A stretch of 35,598 bases of DNA from Anaerolineales bacterium (GCA_020845955.1 JADLEU010000136.1:1-35598); one strand, 5' to 3'. Numbered from the stretch's first letter, positions 24,236-32,243 are shown. Notes: generated by a model not told the origin, from the sequence alone. Numbers and translations are program-made.

Positions 24236-25732
24236 ATGGCCAAGTACGCTGCCGCAATCGACCAGGGCACGACCAGCACTCGCTTCATGATTTTCGATCA
24301 CGCGGGCAAGGTGGTGGGCCTGGATCAAAAGGAACACGAGCAGATTTTCCCGAAGCCCGGCTGGGTTGAGCACGATCCGATGGAGATCTGGGCCGCCACG
24401 CAGTCCGTGATTTCGGGGGCGCTGGCGCGCACCGGCGTGGACCCCAAGGATATCGCCGCCGTCGGCGTGACTAACCAGCGCGAGACGACGGTCGTGTGGG
24501 AGAAGGCGACGGGCAAGCCGGTCTACAACGCCATCGTCTGGCAAGACACCCGCACCGACACCATCTGTAACCAGCTGGCCAAGGACGGCGGCCAGGACCG
24601 CTTCCGCGCGCGCGTCGGGCTGCCGCTGGCCACGTATTTCTCGGGCCCGAAGATCAAGTGGATCCTGGACAACGTGCCGGGCGTGCGCGCCAAGGCCGAG
24701 GCGGGCGAGGCGCTCTTCGGCAACATCGACACCTGGGTCATCTGGAACCTAACCGGCGGCCCGAACGGCGGCGTGCACGTGACCGACGTGTCGAACGCCA
24801 GCCGCACGATGCTGATGAACCTGGAAACGCTGGACTGGGACCCCGAGATCCTCAAGATCATGGGCGTGCCGCGCGCGATGCTGCCGGCCGTCCGCCCATC
24901 GTCGGAAGTGTACGGCAAGGCGATCGGCGCGCTGGCGGGCATCCCAGTCGCCGGCGACCTGGGCGACCAGCAAGCCGCGCTCTTCGGCCAGACCTGCTTC
25001 TCAGCCGGCGAGGCTAAGAACACCTATGGCACGGGCTGCTTCATGCTGCTGAACACCGGCACCAAGCCGGTGCAATCGAAGAATGGTCTGCTGACCACGC
25101 TGGGCTACAAGATCGGCGACCAACCGGCCGTTTACTGCCTGGAAGGCTCCATCGCCATCACCGGCGCGCTGGTGCAGTGGCTGCGTGATAACCTGAACCT
25201 GATCCAGAAGTCGTCGGACGTCGAAGCGCTGGCGGCCACGGTCGAGGACAACGGCGGCATCTACTTCGTGCCGGCCTTCTCGGGCCTGTTCGCGCCCTAC
25301 TGGAAGAACGACGCGCGCGGGGTGATCGTGGGCATGACCCGCTACGTGAACAAGGGCCACATCGCCCGCGCCGCGCTGGAGGCGACCGCCTTCCAGACGC
25401 GCGAGGTGCTGGACGCGATGAACGCCGACTCGGGCGTGAACCTGACCGCGCTGAAGGTGGACGGCGGCATGGTCTACAACGAGATGCTGATGCAGTTCCA
25501 GGCCGACGTGCTGGGCGTGCCCGTCATCCGGCCGACGGTGGCCGAGACCACCTCGCTGGGCGCCGCGTACGCCGCCGGGCTGGCCGTGGGCTTCTGGAGC
25601 CAGGTGGAAGACCTGCGCGCCAACTGGGGCAAGGACAAGGAGTGGCGCCCGAAGATGGACGCCGCTCACCGCGAGAAGATCTACAAGGGCTGGAAGAAGG
25701 CCGTGACCCGGACCTTTGACTGGGTTGAGTAA
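24236..25732 (+). CDS. glpK: Glycerol kinase
   Basis: A 498-residue FGGY kinase forming sn-glycerol 3-phosphate from glycerol and ATP. All expected residues are present: DQGTT (9-13), NQRET with Arg82-Glu83, Tyr134 in [16 protein letters not shown] with Asp244-Gln245, [18 protein letters not shown] and VDGG. AAAGGAAGAGG precedes ATG 24236. It belongs to the glpF-glpK-glpA row and is the functional counterpart of the degenerate copy upstream. Confidence 0.96.
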   Translation: MAKYAAAIDQGTTSTRFMIFDHAGKVVGLDQKEHEQIFPKPGWVEHDPMEIWAATQSVISGALARTGVDPKDIAAVGVTNQRETTVVWEKATGKPVYNAIVWQDTRTDTICNQLAKDGGQDRFRARVGLPLATYFSGPKIKWILDNVPGVRAKAEAGEALFGNIDTWVIWNLTGGPNGGVHVTDVSNASRTMLMNLETLDWDPEILKIMGVPRAMLPAVRPSSEVYGKAIGALAGIPVAGDLGDQQAALFGQTCFSAGEAKNTYGTGCFMLLNTGTKPVQSKNGLLTTLGYKIGDQPAVYCLEGSIAITGALVQWLRDNLNLIQKSSDVEALAATVEDNGGIYFVPAFSGLFAPYWKNDARGVIVGMTRYVNKGHIARAALEATAFQTREVLDAMNADSGVNLTALKVDGGMVYNEMLMQFQADVLGVPVIRPTVAETTSLGAAYAAGLAVGFWSQVEDLRANWGKDKEWRPKMDAAHREKIYKGWKKAVTRTFDWVE

Positions 25733-25753
25733 GGCCGGCCTGACGGAACACGC

Positions 25754-25795
25754 TGAGAAGCCTGGAAACCCTCAGCCGGGTTTCCAGGCTTCTCA
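25754..25795 (+). terminator. Perfect 18-bp hairpin between glpK and glpA
   Basis: TGAGAAGCCTGGAAACCC (25754-25771) is matched without error by 25778-25795 around a 6-base loop. It follows the glpK stop by 21 bases. No T-run follows. It separates the kinase from the dehydrogenase genes. Confidence 0.6.
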
Positions 25796-25840
25796 CGCAA
25801 TCCGAATACCGAGATGCGCGGCGCGCGCGGAAGAGTTGTT

Positions 25841-26998
25841 ATGGCAGCCCCACACGTTATCGTCATCGGCGCCGGTTCCACCGGCGCCGCCACGGCCCAC
25901 GACCTGGCGCTGCGCGGCCTGCGCGTGACGGTCCTGGAGCGCGGCGAAATCGCCAACTGCACCACGGGCCGCAACCACTGCCTGCTGCACTCGGGCGGGC
26001 GCTACTGCGTCAAGGACCAGGAGTCGGCCATCGAATGCATCGATGAGAACCTGATCCTGCGCCGCATCATGCCCGACGCGATGGAATTGAACGGCGGGCT
26101 GTTCGTGGCGCTGAACGAGGCCGACCTGGCCTTTCGCGAGAAGTTCATCGAGGGCTGCGAACAGTGCCACATCCCCTACCGCGAGGTCCCGGTCAAGCGG
26201 GCCCTGGAGATGGAGCCATTCCTAAACCCAGGCCTGCTGGCGGCCGTGCAGGTGCCTGACGGGGTGTTCGAGCCGTTTCGCTTCTGCCTGGCTTTCCTGG
26301 CGACGGCCCGGCATAACGGGGCCGTGGTGCGCACTTACACCGAGGTGACCGAGTTAGCGCGCGCGGGCCAGTTCATCACCGGGGTCAAAGTGCTCGACCA
26401 CCGCACCGGCAAGACGCAAGAGATCGGGGCCGACCTGGTGGTGAATGCCACCGGCCCGTGGGCAGGCCGCATCGCCGAGATGGGCGGGGTCGAGGTGCCG
26501 GTGGCGCCGACCGCCGGGGTGATGGTCACCGTGGACCAGCGCCTGTGCAACCTGGTCATCAACCGGATGGATAAGCCTGCAGATGGCGATATCGTCGTGC
26601 CGCAGCGCCTGACGTCGATCATCGGCACGACGTCGTGGGCCATCCTGGACCCCGACCAGATCGAGATCCCCAAAGCGCATATCGAGAAGATGATCCAGAA
26701 GGGCCGGGAGCTGATCCCCGCCATCCAGCGGCGTGTGACGCGCGGGGTGGGTGCCGCGGCGCGGCCATTGATCCGCAAGGCGAACACCGACGAGCGCGAA
26801 GTCAGCCGCACGTTTGAGTGCTTCGACCACCAGCGCGACGGGGTCGACGGGTTTGTGACGATTTCGGGCGGGAAGACCACTACCGCGCGGGCCATGGCCG
26901 AAAAGGCCGCCGACGTGGTATGCGCCAAGTTGGGGCAGCGCGCCGAATGCGCTACCCGGACCACGCCGCTGCTGTCGTACCGGCTGTTCTATAACTAA
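25841..26998 (+). CDS. glpA: FAD-dependent glycerol-3-phosphate dehydrogenase, GlpA-like, short form
   Basis: A 385-residue flavoprotein. The FAD loop is VIGAGSTGAATAHDLALRG (G10-x-G12-x-x-G15). TTGRNHCLLHSGGRYCVKD, NGGLFVAL, VPDGVFEPFRF, VNATGPWAG, DADI-like DGDIVVPQ, IIGTTSW and DGVDGFVTISGGKTTTARAMAEKAADVVCAKLG follow the E. coli GlpA text closely. It stops where E. coli GlpA goes on for about 130 residues with a BFD-like iron-sulfur domain, so that domain is missing. It oxidises glycerol 3-phosphate to dihydroxyacetone phosphate. Only 8 bases separate it from the SdhB-like gene, implying one complex. ATG 25841 begins the FAD fold. Confidence 0.9.
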   Translation: MAAPHVIVIGAGSTGAATAHDLALRGLRVTVLERGEIANCTTGRNHCLLHSGGRYCVKDQESAIECIDENLILRRIMPDAMELNGGLFVALNEADLAFREKFIEGCEQCHIPYREVPVKRALEMEPFLNPGLLAAVQVPDGVFEPFRFCLAFLATARHNGAVVRTYTEVTELARAGQFITGVKVLDHRTGKTQEIGADLVVNATGPWAGRIAEMGGVEVPVAPTAGVMVTVDQRLCNLVINRMDKPADGDIVVPQRLTSIIGTTSWAILDPDQIEIPKAHIEKMIQKGRELIPAIQRRVTRGVGAAARPLIRKANTDEREVSRTFECFDHQRDGVDGFVTISGGKTTTARAMAEKAADVVCAKLGQRAECATRTTPLLSYRLFYN

Positions 26999-27006
26999 GG
27001 CTTGCC

Positions 27007-27765
27007 ATGGCCATCCAGGTTCCCATCAAGGTTTTCCGCTACCGGCCGGGAACAGCGCCGCATTTTGAGCGCTACCAGGTGACGGTGCCCGACGACGCCA
27101 CGGTGATCGACGTCATCGAAGGAGTGTGGGCCGAGCACGACCGCAACTTCATGTTCCGCCACGCCTGCCATCACGCCTCGTGCGGCACCTGCGCGGTGCG
27201 CCTGAACGGCTATGAGCGCCTGCCGTGCATCGTGCCGGTCACAGAGGCCCTGGCCGGCCGGCAGGAACTCGTCGTCGAGCCGCTGCGCAACTTTCCGCTG
27301 GTGGGCGACCTGGTGGTGGATGTGGCGGGCTTCTTCCAGAAGCAGGCCGCCTCGGGCCTGGTCATTACGCGCGCGGCCGAGGCAACGCTGAGCGGGCAGC
27401 CGTTCGCGCACAGCGAGCTCTTCAGCCAGGCGGGCGCGCTGGAAGAGCGGGCCTACAACCGCTTCGAGAACTGCATCGAATGCGGCATCTGCATCAGCGC
27501 CTGCCCAACCATGGCCGCGACCGACAAGTTCTGGGGCCCGGCGGCGTTGGCCGGCATTCGCCGCGCCACCCTGACCACCGGCGACTGCCAGGAAAAAGCC
27601 GCGCTGCTGGCGTTGGCGGATAGCGAGCAAGGGGTGTGGCGCTGCCACAGCGCGTTCGAATGCACCGAGTCCTGCCCGCAGGATGTGGACCCCGGCGGGG
27701 CCATTATGAGCTTGCGGCGCGAAATCGTGGGGCGCAAGGTGAAGCACCTTTTCGGGGCCGGGTGA
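27007..27765 (+). CDS. SdhB/FrdB-like iron-sulfur subunit, partner of GlpA
   Basis: A 252-residue electron-transfer subunit of succinate dehydrogenase/fumarate reductase type. Ligands are complete: [2Fe-2S] C54-x4-C59-x2-C62-x11-C74; ferredoxin-type C156-x2-C159-x2-C162-x3-C166-P; and C213-x5-C219-x3-C223-P for the second and third clusters. It is not GlpC, which lacks the plant-type [2Fe-2S] domain. In normal loci it sits next to SdhA, but here its partner by position is GlpA, and no SdhA gene is in view. It would pass electrons from the flavin to the membrane subunits encoded just downstream (4-base gap). Confidence 0.88.
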   Translation: MAIQVPIKVFRYRPGTAPHFERYQVTVPDDATVIDVIEGVWAEHDRNFMFRHACHHASCGTCAVRLNGYERLPCIVPVTEALAGRQELVVEPLRNFPLVGDLVVDVAGFFQKQAASGLVITRAAEATLSGQPFAHSELFSQAGALEERAYNRFENCIECGICISACPTMAATDKFWGPAALAGIRRATLTTGDCQEKAALLALADSEQGVWRCHSAFECTESCPQDVDPGGAIMSLRREIVGRKVKHLFGAG

Positions 27766-27769
27766 ACAC

Positions 27770-28186
27770 ATGAGCGCGCCGCCGGGAGCTAAGGGCATGC
27801 AAGCGGAAAAAAGCACAAGACCACGCCAGGTGTGGCAATGGGCCGATGTGCGCCGGCGCAAGCTGGGCATGTGGGCCTACACGCTCAACCGCGTCAGCGG
27901 GCTAGGGCTGGTGCTGTACCTGTTTATTCACCTGGCCGTGCTCAGGCTGCTGGCGGGCGGACCGGCGGCCTGGGACAACTTCCTGGCGCTGGTGCGCTCG
28001 CCGCTGTTCCTGGTGCTGGACGTGGTGCTGCTGGCTGGCCTGCTGATCCACGGGCTGAACGGCATCCGCCTGACGATCACCGGGCTGGGCATCGGAGTGC
28101 CGGCGCACAAGACCTGGTTCCTGGCGCTGATGGCAGCGGCGCTGATCCTGAGCGCCGCGGGCGCCATCGCCATATTCACGATGTAG
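27770..28186 (+). CDS. SdhC-like cytochrome b membrane anchor subunit
   Basis: A 138-residue protein with three membrane segments (about 44-62, 78-98 and 114-136). It has the SdhC-type motif NRVSG (Arg41, Ser43, quinone-site positions), His54 in the first helix, and His94 in LIHGLNGIR, the heme-ligand motif. It anchors the dehydrogenase and reduces quinone. ATG 27770 starts 4 bases after the iron-sulfur gene; ATG 27797 is a possible alternative. Confidence 0.82.
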   Translation: MSAPPGAKGMQAEKSTRPRQVWQWADVRRRKLGMWAYTLNRVSGLGLVLYLFIHLAVLRLLAGGPAAWDNFLALVRSPLFLVLDVVLLAGLLIHGLNGIRLTITGLGIGVPAHKTWFLALMAAALILSAAGAIAIFTM

Positions 28187-28193
28187 GGACAGC

Positions 28194-28574
28194 ATGGAAA
28201 ACACGGTCGACACGCACACCGCCCGGCCGCGGGCGGGGCTGAGCAGCCTAAGCTGGCTGGCGCAGGCGATTAGCGGCGTGGCCCTCATCGTTCTGGCCGG
28301 GCTGCACATGGTCGCCAATCACTTCGTGGTCGAGGGCGGGCTGCGCAATTTCGCCGACGCGCAGGCCTACCTGAGCCATCCGGTCATCCTGCCGTTGGAA
28401 ATCCTTTTCCTGATCGGCGTGACGATCCACGCGCTGCTGGGCGTGCGCGCCATCCTGTTCGACCTGGGATTGAGCGACCAAGCTGAAGTACGCGTTACTC
28501 AAGCACTGGCCGTCATCGGGATTGTGACGATCGGCTATGGGCTGTGGTTGACGTGGGTGGTGATTACGTTTTAG
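28194..28574 (+). CDS. SdhD-like cytochrome b membrane anchor subunit
   Basis: A 126-residue protein with three membrane segments (about 25-45, 63-88 and 103-124). It pairs with the SdhC-like protein: AQAISGVALIVLAGLHMVANHF with His38 and His43, and IHALLGVRAILFD with His79. With two His-bearing helices in each anchor, a two-heme cytochrome b is possible. It is the last gene of the row before a strong hairpin. Confidence 0.8.
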   Translation: MENTVDTHTARPRAGLSSLSWLAQAISGVALIVLAGLHMVANHFVVEGGLRNFADAQAYLSHPVILPLEILFLIGVTIHALLGVRAILFDLGLSDQAEVRVTQALAVIGIVTIGYGLWLTWVVITF

Positions 28575-28604
28575 CCCGGCGCCTGAGAGCGGCACGCGGA
28601 GGAT

Positions 28605-28641
28605 CAACGCGCCAGCAGCTGCCCGAGCCGCTGGCGCGTTG
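28605..28641 (+). terminator. Hairpin terminator of the glycerol dehydrogenase operon
   Basis: CAACGCGCCAGC (28605-28616) and its complement (28630-28641) form a 12-bp perfect stem with a 13-base loop, 30 bases after the last stop codon. There is little T after it. Confidence 0.5.
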
Positions 28642-28652
28642 CGCTGCTCGAC

Positions 28653-28796
28653 TCACGCTTGGCTGCTCAGGGTGCGATCGGTTTGGGCCGTGGGCTCGCC
28701 GATGAAGGCGAAGTTGAACATGCCGTTGGCCTGAGAGCGCAGCGGCGCGGTGCCGGCCACGAAAGGGGCAGGAGGATCATGCGCCTGGCGCCAGGC
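28653..28796 (-). pseudogene. Orphan C-terminal peptide, possible gene remnant
   Basis: On the minus strand a frame ending at 28653 reads PPAPFVAGTAPLRSQANGMFNFAFIGEPTAQTDRTL... It reads like the tail of a real protein ('NFAFIG' strands are common near the C-terminus of FAD enzymes), but no upstream part remains. It directly follows the membrane sensor gene on the same strand. Identification is not possible by eye. Confidence 0.22.
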
Positions 28797-28799
28797 GCA
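28780..28799. repeat. 20-bp perfect palindrome
   Basis: TGCGCCTGGC followed at once by its reverse complement. A related TGCGCCGGGCGCA lies at 12449-12461, also followed by AACCGG. It sits 14 bases past the end of the membrane sensor gene and could be its terminator core. Confidence 0.4.
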
Positions 28800-28813
28800 A
28801 ACCGGGCCGGGGG

Positions 28814-29341
28814 CTAGCGTATCTCGAGGCGATCGTAGAGGCGCTGGATCGAGGCGTCCAAGGCATGGTGCGCGGCCTGCAGTTGTTCGGCTGTGTCCGG
28901 CGGCAACTCGACCGCGTGGTCTTGCAGGGCGCCGACGAGGGCGCTGACGGCAAACAAGTTCTGCAGGATGTCGTCGCTCAGGTGATGGGCCTGCTGCACG
29001 TGTTCCCGAGCCCGGGCCAAGGCGCGCGCCTGGGCTTCGGTGGTCTCACGCTCCTCGATCCAGCGCCCCAATAAATCGAGCAGAACGGCGGCCAGCGACG
29101 GTCCCAGCACACCGTACAAGGCCAACTCGGCCACGAGGTGGTAGGTAGGGCCGTAGCGAATGAGGATCCAGCGCGCGGGACCGGCCTCGTACAAGACGAC
29201 CAGCAGAAACATCACGATCGGCACGGCCCAGCGCAGCCAGCCCAGCCGGCGGCGGACGGCCGACAGCGCCGGCCCAAGTCGATCGGTGTTGCCTATGTCA
29301 GCAATCACGTACGGGCGAGGCGTCGAGCGCGAATTGCTCAT
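28814..29341 (-). CDS. Membrane protein with histidine-kinase-like dimerisation helix, no ATPase domain
   Basis: A 175-residue protein. Two membrane segments (about 36-60 and 68-92) are followed by a helix pair that resembles the HisKA_3 dimerisation domain: ARAREHVQQAHHLSDDILQNLFAVSALVGAL. In kinases this reads '..ReLHD.llQ.LFav'. Here the phospho-accepting His is Ser122, and the catalytic ATPase domain is entirely missing. It cannot be a kinase. It may bind a kinase as an adaptor, or be the remains of one; the reading frame is intact and clean. Start at MSNSRS (29341), downstream of a TATATA-rich minus-strand patch near 29370. Confidence 0.6.
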   Translation of the reverse strand: MSNSRSTPRPYVIADIGNTDRLGPALSAVRRRLGWLRWAVPIVMFLLVVLYEAGPARWILIRYGPTYHLVAELALYGVLGPSLAAVLLDLLGRWIEERETTEAQARALARAREHVQQAHHLSDDILQNLFAVSALVGALQDHAVELPPDTAEQLQAAHHALDASIQRLYDRLEIR

Positions 29342-29442
29342 CTGGGCGTTGCGATGAACTCGATCCAATTTATATAGACTCGGGCGTCACGTATGCGCGA
29401 TGTTGGGGACCATCGGCTGCGTGGCAGGCGGCCATGGTCATG

Positions 29443-29481
29443 CACCTGCCGGCTGCGTGGGCGAAACACAGCCGGCAGGTG
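29443..29481 (-). terminator. Terminator of the Rrf2 gene
   Basis: CACCTGCCGGCTG (29443-29455) and its exact complement (29469-29481) make a 13-bp stem with a 13-base loop, 41 bases past the stop codon on the minus strand. Confidence 0.5.
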
Positions 29482-29521
29482 GCCCGCTCATCTGGTTTGG
29501 CGCTGCGCCGCCGGGCAATCC

Positions 29522-29962
29522 CTAAGAAATGGCGAGCACTTCTTCAGTCTGCACCTTAGGCTTGGTCCTGGCGAGCTGATCGAACTTGGTCTCTGCCAGG
29601 CGCTTGACCAATTCGGCGCGCGTTTCGCACCAGACGACGCGCACGACGCAATCATCGCTCATAGTGCAGGTGTCGGGGTTGATCGTGCACTCACTCAGCA
29701 TCACCGGCCCGTCGATAGCTTCGACGATCTCCAGGAGGCTGATCTCTTCAGCCGGACGAGCGAGCGCCACCCCACCATGCGCGCCACGCGTGGCGCGCAC
29801 GATGCCCGAGGCCGACAGTTGAGACACGATTTTGGCAAGGAACGTCAGGGGGATCTTTTGCTCACGGGCGATTACGGCAGTTGAGGCCCGTCCCCCCGGA
29901 CCGATTTGCGCAAGATAGAGCACCGCGCGTACCGCGTAATCAGCTTGGCGGGTGATTTGCAT
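29522..29962 (-). CDS. Rrf2-family transcriptional regulator with probable Fe-S cluster
   Basis: A 146-residue DNA-binding protein. The winged helix is in the first 70 residues (MQITRQADYAVRAVLYLAQ, STAVIAREQKIPLTFLAKIVSQLSASGIVRATRGAHGGVALAR), and LLEIVEAIDGP is the Rrf2 signature. Cys92, Cys99 and Cys105 (C-x6-C-x5-C), with Cys112 nearby, fit the cluster loop of IscR/NsrR/RsrR-like members. It probably senses iron-sulfur status, nitric oxide or redox state. The start was set at 29962, just before the helix. It is divergent from the ZIP transporter gene across 389 bases, so metal or redox control of that gene is possible. Confidence 0.88.
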   Translation of the reverse strand: MQITRQADYAVRAVLYLAQIGPGGRASTAVIAREQKIPLTFLAKIVSQLSASGIVRATRGAHGGVALARPAEEISLLEIVEAIDGPVMLSECTINPDTCTMSDDCVVRVVWCETRAELVKRLAETKFDQLARTKPKVQTEEVLAIS

Positions 29963-30351
29963 TGGACCTCCCGATATCTGCAAAACCGATAGGAATAAGC
30001 TGGATTGACTGTAATCGGGCAGCGCCAGAGCCGAAAGTGACTAAAATCATGCCGATTATCGCTAAGTGTCCTACCTATTTCGCCTAGCCCGCCCCAGTTC
30101 CTAAGACAACCGGCAATAGCCAGGAAAACATAACCACCGGCGACGCCGCGGCCCACCTGCGTCTATGAAATGGGAATGCGGGTACGGAGCCGGCCCAACA
30201 TAAGGCGCAGTGGCCTATGAAACTCGATCTGACCGTATTAGTTCAAGCTTCCCATTATTTTCGTCATGACTAAAATGTGCTCTTCGGCGTTACGAAATTT
30301 GTGACACCGGGAGTACAATGCGCTGGGGCTCAACCTATTGGGAGACATAAC
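29963..30351. other. Divergent intergenic region, 389 bases
   Basis: Between the Rrf2 regulator and the ZIP transporter. It is more AT-rich than the surrounding DNA, as expected for promoters. TACAAT at 30314-30319 is a likely -10 for the transporter. No gene or long inverted repeat is seen. Confidence 0.4.
30314..30319 (+). promoter_or_regulatory. -10 element of the ZIP transporter gene
   Basis: TACAAT; the best -35 is TTACGA at 18-base spacing. It lies 33 bases before the ATG at 30352. Confidence 0.35.
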
Positions 30352-31131
30352 ATGCAGTCTATTTGGAGCTGGATGGCACAACTGAACCCGGTCTGGCAGG
30401 GACTGAGCGGCGGGGTGATCATCACGGCGTTCAATCTCGTCGGGGCGCTGCTCATCCTGGTTTGGCGCAAGCCATCTGTAAAGGCCCTGGACACGGCCCT
30501 GGGTTTTGCTGCCGGGGTCATGCTGACGGCCAGCTTCACCAGCCTGATCCTGCCCGGCGTGGAGTATGGCGGGATTTGGCCCGTGCTCATCGGCGTTGGG
30601 CTGGGCGCGCTCGGCCTCGATCTGGCTGACCGGCTGACGCCGCACGTGCATGCCATCGTCGGCCGCGAGGGCCGGCCAAGCCATAAACTCCAGGGCATGT
30701 GGCTGTTCATCCTGGCAATCACCCTGCACAACGCGCCTGAAGGCCTGGCCGTCGGCGTCGGCTTCGGGTCGGGCAACTTTAGCGACGCCATCACCCTCAT
30801 GCTGGCGATCGGCATCCAGAACCTGCCCGAGGGCCTGGCGGTGGCGATTGCCGCGCGAAACGCGGGGCTAGGCTCCAACTTTTACGCCAGCCTGGTTGGG
30901 TTAAGGGCCGGGTTGGTGGAGATCCCGATGGCGCTGCTCGGGGCGGTCGCGGTTCATTTTGTGGCCGCCTTGCTGCCGTACGCCATGGGGTTTGCGGCCG
31001 GCGCGATGCTGTTTGTGATCAGCGACGAGATCGTGCCCGAGACGCACCGCAGCGGCCACCAACGCCTGGCCACATTCGGGACGCTGCTGGGCGTGTTGGT
31101 CATGCTTTACCTGGACGTAGCGCTGGGTTAG
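30352..31131 (+). CDS. ZIP family metal ion transporter (GufA/ZupT-like)
   Basis: A 259-residue membrane protein with about eight hydrophobic spans. The metal-binding helices carry LHNAPEGLAVGVG (TM4) and IQNLPEGLAVAIA (TM5), and EIVPETHRSGHQR follows later. The HNxPEG pattern is the ZIP signature; the second motif has Gln where many have His. It imports zinc, iron or other divalent ions down their gradients. ATG 30352 follows GGGAGA. It ends in a strong 15-bp hairpin. Confidence 0.88.
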   Translation: MQSIWSWMAQLNPVWQGLSGGVIITAFNLVGALLILVWRKPSVKALDTALGFAAGVMLTASFTSLILPGVEYGGIWPVLIGVGLGALGLDLADRLTPHVHAIVGREGRPSHKLQGMWLFILAITLHNAPEGLAVGVGFGSGNFSDAITLMLAIGIQNLPEGLAVAIAARNAGLGSNFYASLVGLRAGLVEIPMALLGAVAVHFVAALLPYAMGFAAGAMLFVISDEIVPETHRSGHQRLATFGTLLGVLVMLYLDVALG

Positions 31132-31144
31132 CTACCCCGAAAAG

Positions 31145-31183
31145 GGTTGGGGGCGGCGCCCAGTAGGCGCGCCGCCCCCAACC
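31145..31183. terminator. Bidirectional hairpin terminator
   Basis: GGTTGGGGGCGGCGC (31145-31159) and its exact complement (31169-31183) with a 9-base loop. It stands between the convergent ZIP gene and the small cysteine-rich gene, so it can serve both. Confidence 0.6.
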
Positions 31184-31214
31184 GTCTGCAAATCTAAGGC
31201 TCCCCGGGTGCACC

Positions 31215-31460
31215 CTAGCCTGGCAGGAAGGACGACAGGCCTTCGAAAGCCACGATCTCCTGGTCACGCTCGTCGAGCACCAACGTGACGGTCTCTTTCT
31301 CGTCCTGCACGACCAGGGTCAACCGCGACGAGCCGTCATCCTCAATTGCCTGAATGCAGGGGCGGTCCTCTCCTTCTGGAAAGCGCACCAATCTGGCCAC
31401 GTGCCGGTCGCAGTAAGACTGGCACAAATCACAGTGAGCGCGGTCGATGTAGATTTTCAT
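31215..31460 (-). CDS. Small cysteine-rich protein, 81 aa
   Basis: The sequence opens MKIYIDRAHCDLCQSYCDRHVARLV, with C10-x2-C13-x3-C17 and a fourth Cys in PCIQAI, plus His residues nearby. This looks like a metal or Fe-S binding site. The remainder is acidic and strand-rich (RLTLVVQDEKETVTLVLDERDQEIV). I do not recognise a family. GGAGG just ahead of ATG 31460 supports this start; the frame is open further upstream without sense. Confidence 0.6.
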   Translation of the reverse strand: MKIYIDRAHCDLCQSYCDRHVARLVRFPEGEDRPCIQAIEDDGSSRLTLVVQDEKETVTLVLDERDQEIVAFEGLSSFLPG

Positions 31461-31574
31461 GTCAGCCTCCAGGGCGGCGAACCGATTGCGCTCAGTATGC
31501 CGGGAATCAACTGCAGTGACCACCTGCGCCGGGAGAGTTCGGCCCTACTCCCAGGGATAGGTTATGGGCCGGTC

Positions 31575-32243
31575 TCACGCGTCCGTGGAACGCAGCGTCA
31601 CGCCGGTGCGCAGCGCAAACGCGACCACCTCGGCCCGATTGCGGGCGTGCAGCTTCTGCAGGATGTTCTTCATATGGAACTTGACGGTGTTCTCGCTCAC
31701 CACCAATTGAGCGGCGATCTCAGCGTTGGTAGCGCCCTGCCCCACCAGGGCCAGCACCTCGCGCTCGCGCGGCGTGAGGTCGCCGGCATTCGGCGCCGGC
31801 GAGGCGGCCGGTTGTCCAGCGCCGGGGCGGGCGAACTCGCGCAGGATCTTCTGGGCCAGGGCCGGGGTCAGACCAGCTTCGCCGCGCAGCACGGCCACGA
31901 GCAGATCGAAGAACGGCTCGGCCTCGAGGCTCTTGGGCAGGTAGCCAGCGGCGCCGCTTTTGACGGCTTCGAACAAATCAGCATCTTCCTCAGAAACCGT
32001 CAGGATCACAATGCGGATGTCGGGATGGCTGGCCTTGATCAGGCGCGTGGCGGCCAGGCCGTTGAGACCCGGCATGCGAATGTCCATGAGGATCAGGTCT
32101 GGCCGCAGCTCGGCGGCCAGGCGCGCGGCCTCGGCCCCGTTGCCGGCCTGGCCTACCACGGCATAGTCGCGGGTGGCCAGCAGGCTGGCGACGCCGTTCC
32201 GGAAGAGGGGATGATCGTCGGCCAGCAGCACACGCACCGTCAT
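31575..32243 (-). CDS. NarL/FixJ-family response regulator
   Basis: A 222-residue regulator. Receiver domain with Asp9-Asp10, phospho-acceptor Asp54 (DLILMDIRMPGLNG), ILTVSEED and YLPKS. The LuxR-type helix-turn-helix is LTPREREVLALVGQGATNAEIAAQLVVSENTVKFHMKNILQKL. Its ATG overlaps the stop of the kinase gene (ATGA at 32243-32240 on the minus strand). It is the third gene of the YwiC-like/kinase/regulator operon. Confidence 0.9.
   Translation of the reverse strand: MTVRVLLADDHPLFRNGVASLLATRDYAVVGQAGNGAEAARLAAELRPDLILMDIRMPGLNGLAATRLIKASHPDIRIVILTVSEEDADLFEAVKSGAAGYLPKSLEAEPFFDLLVAVLRGEAGLTPALAQKILREFARPGAGQPAASPAPNAGDLTPREREVLALVGQGATNAEIAAQLVVSENTVKFHMKNILQKLHARNRAEVVAFALRTGVTLRSTDA

Noticed and set aside
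27007-27765. Calling the iron-sulfur gene glpC because of its place after glpA
   Set aside because: GlpC has two 4Fe-4S motifs and CCG domains; this protein has the plant-type [2Fe-2S] ligand set and SdhB cluster order.
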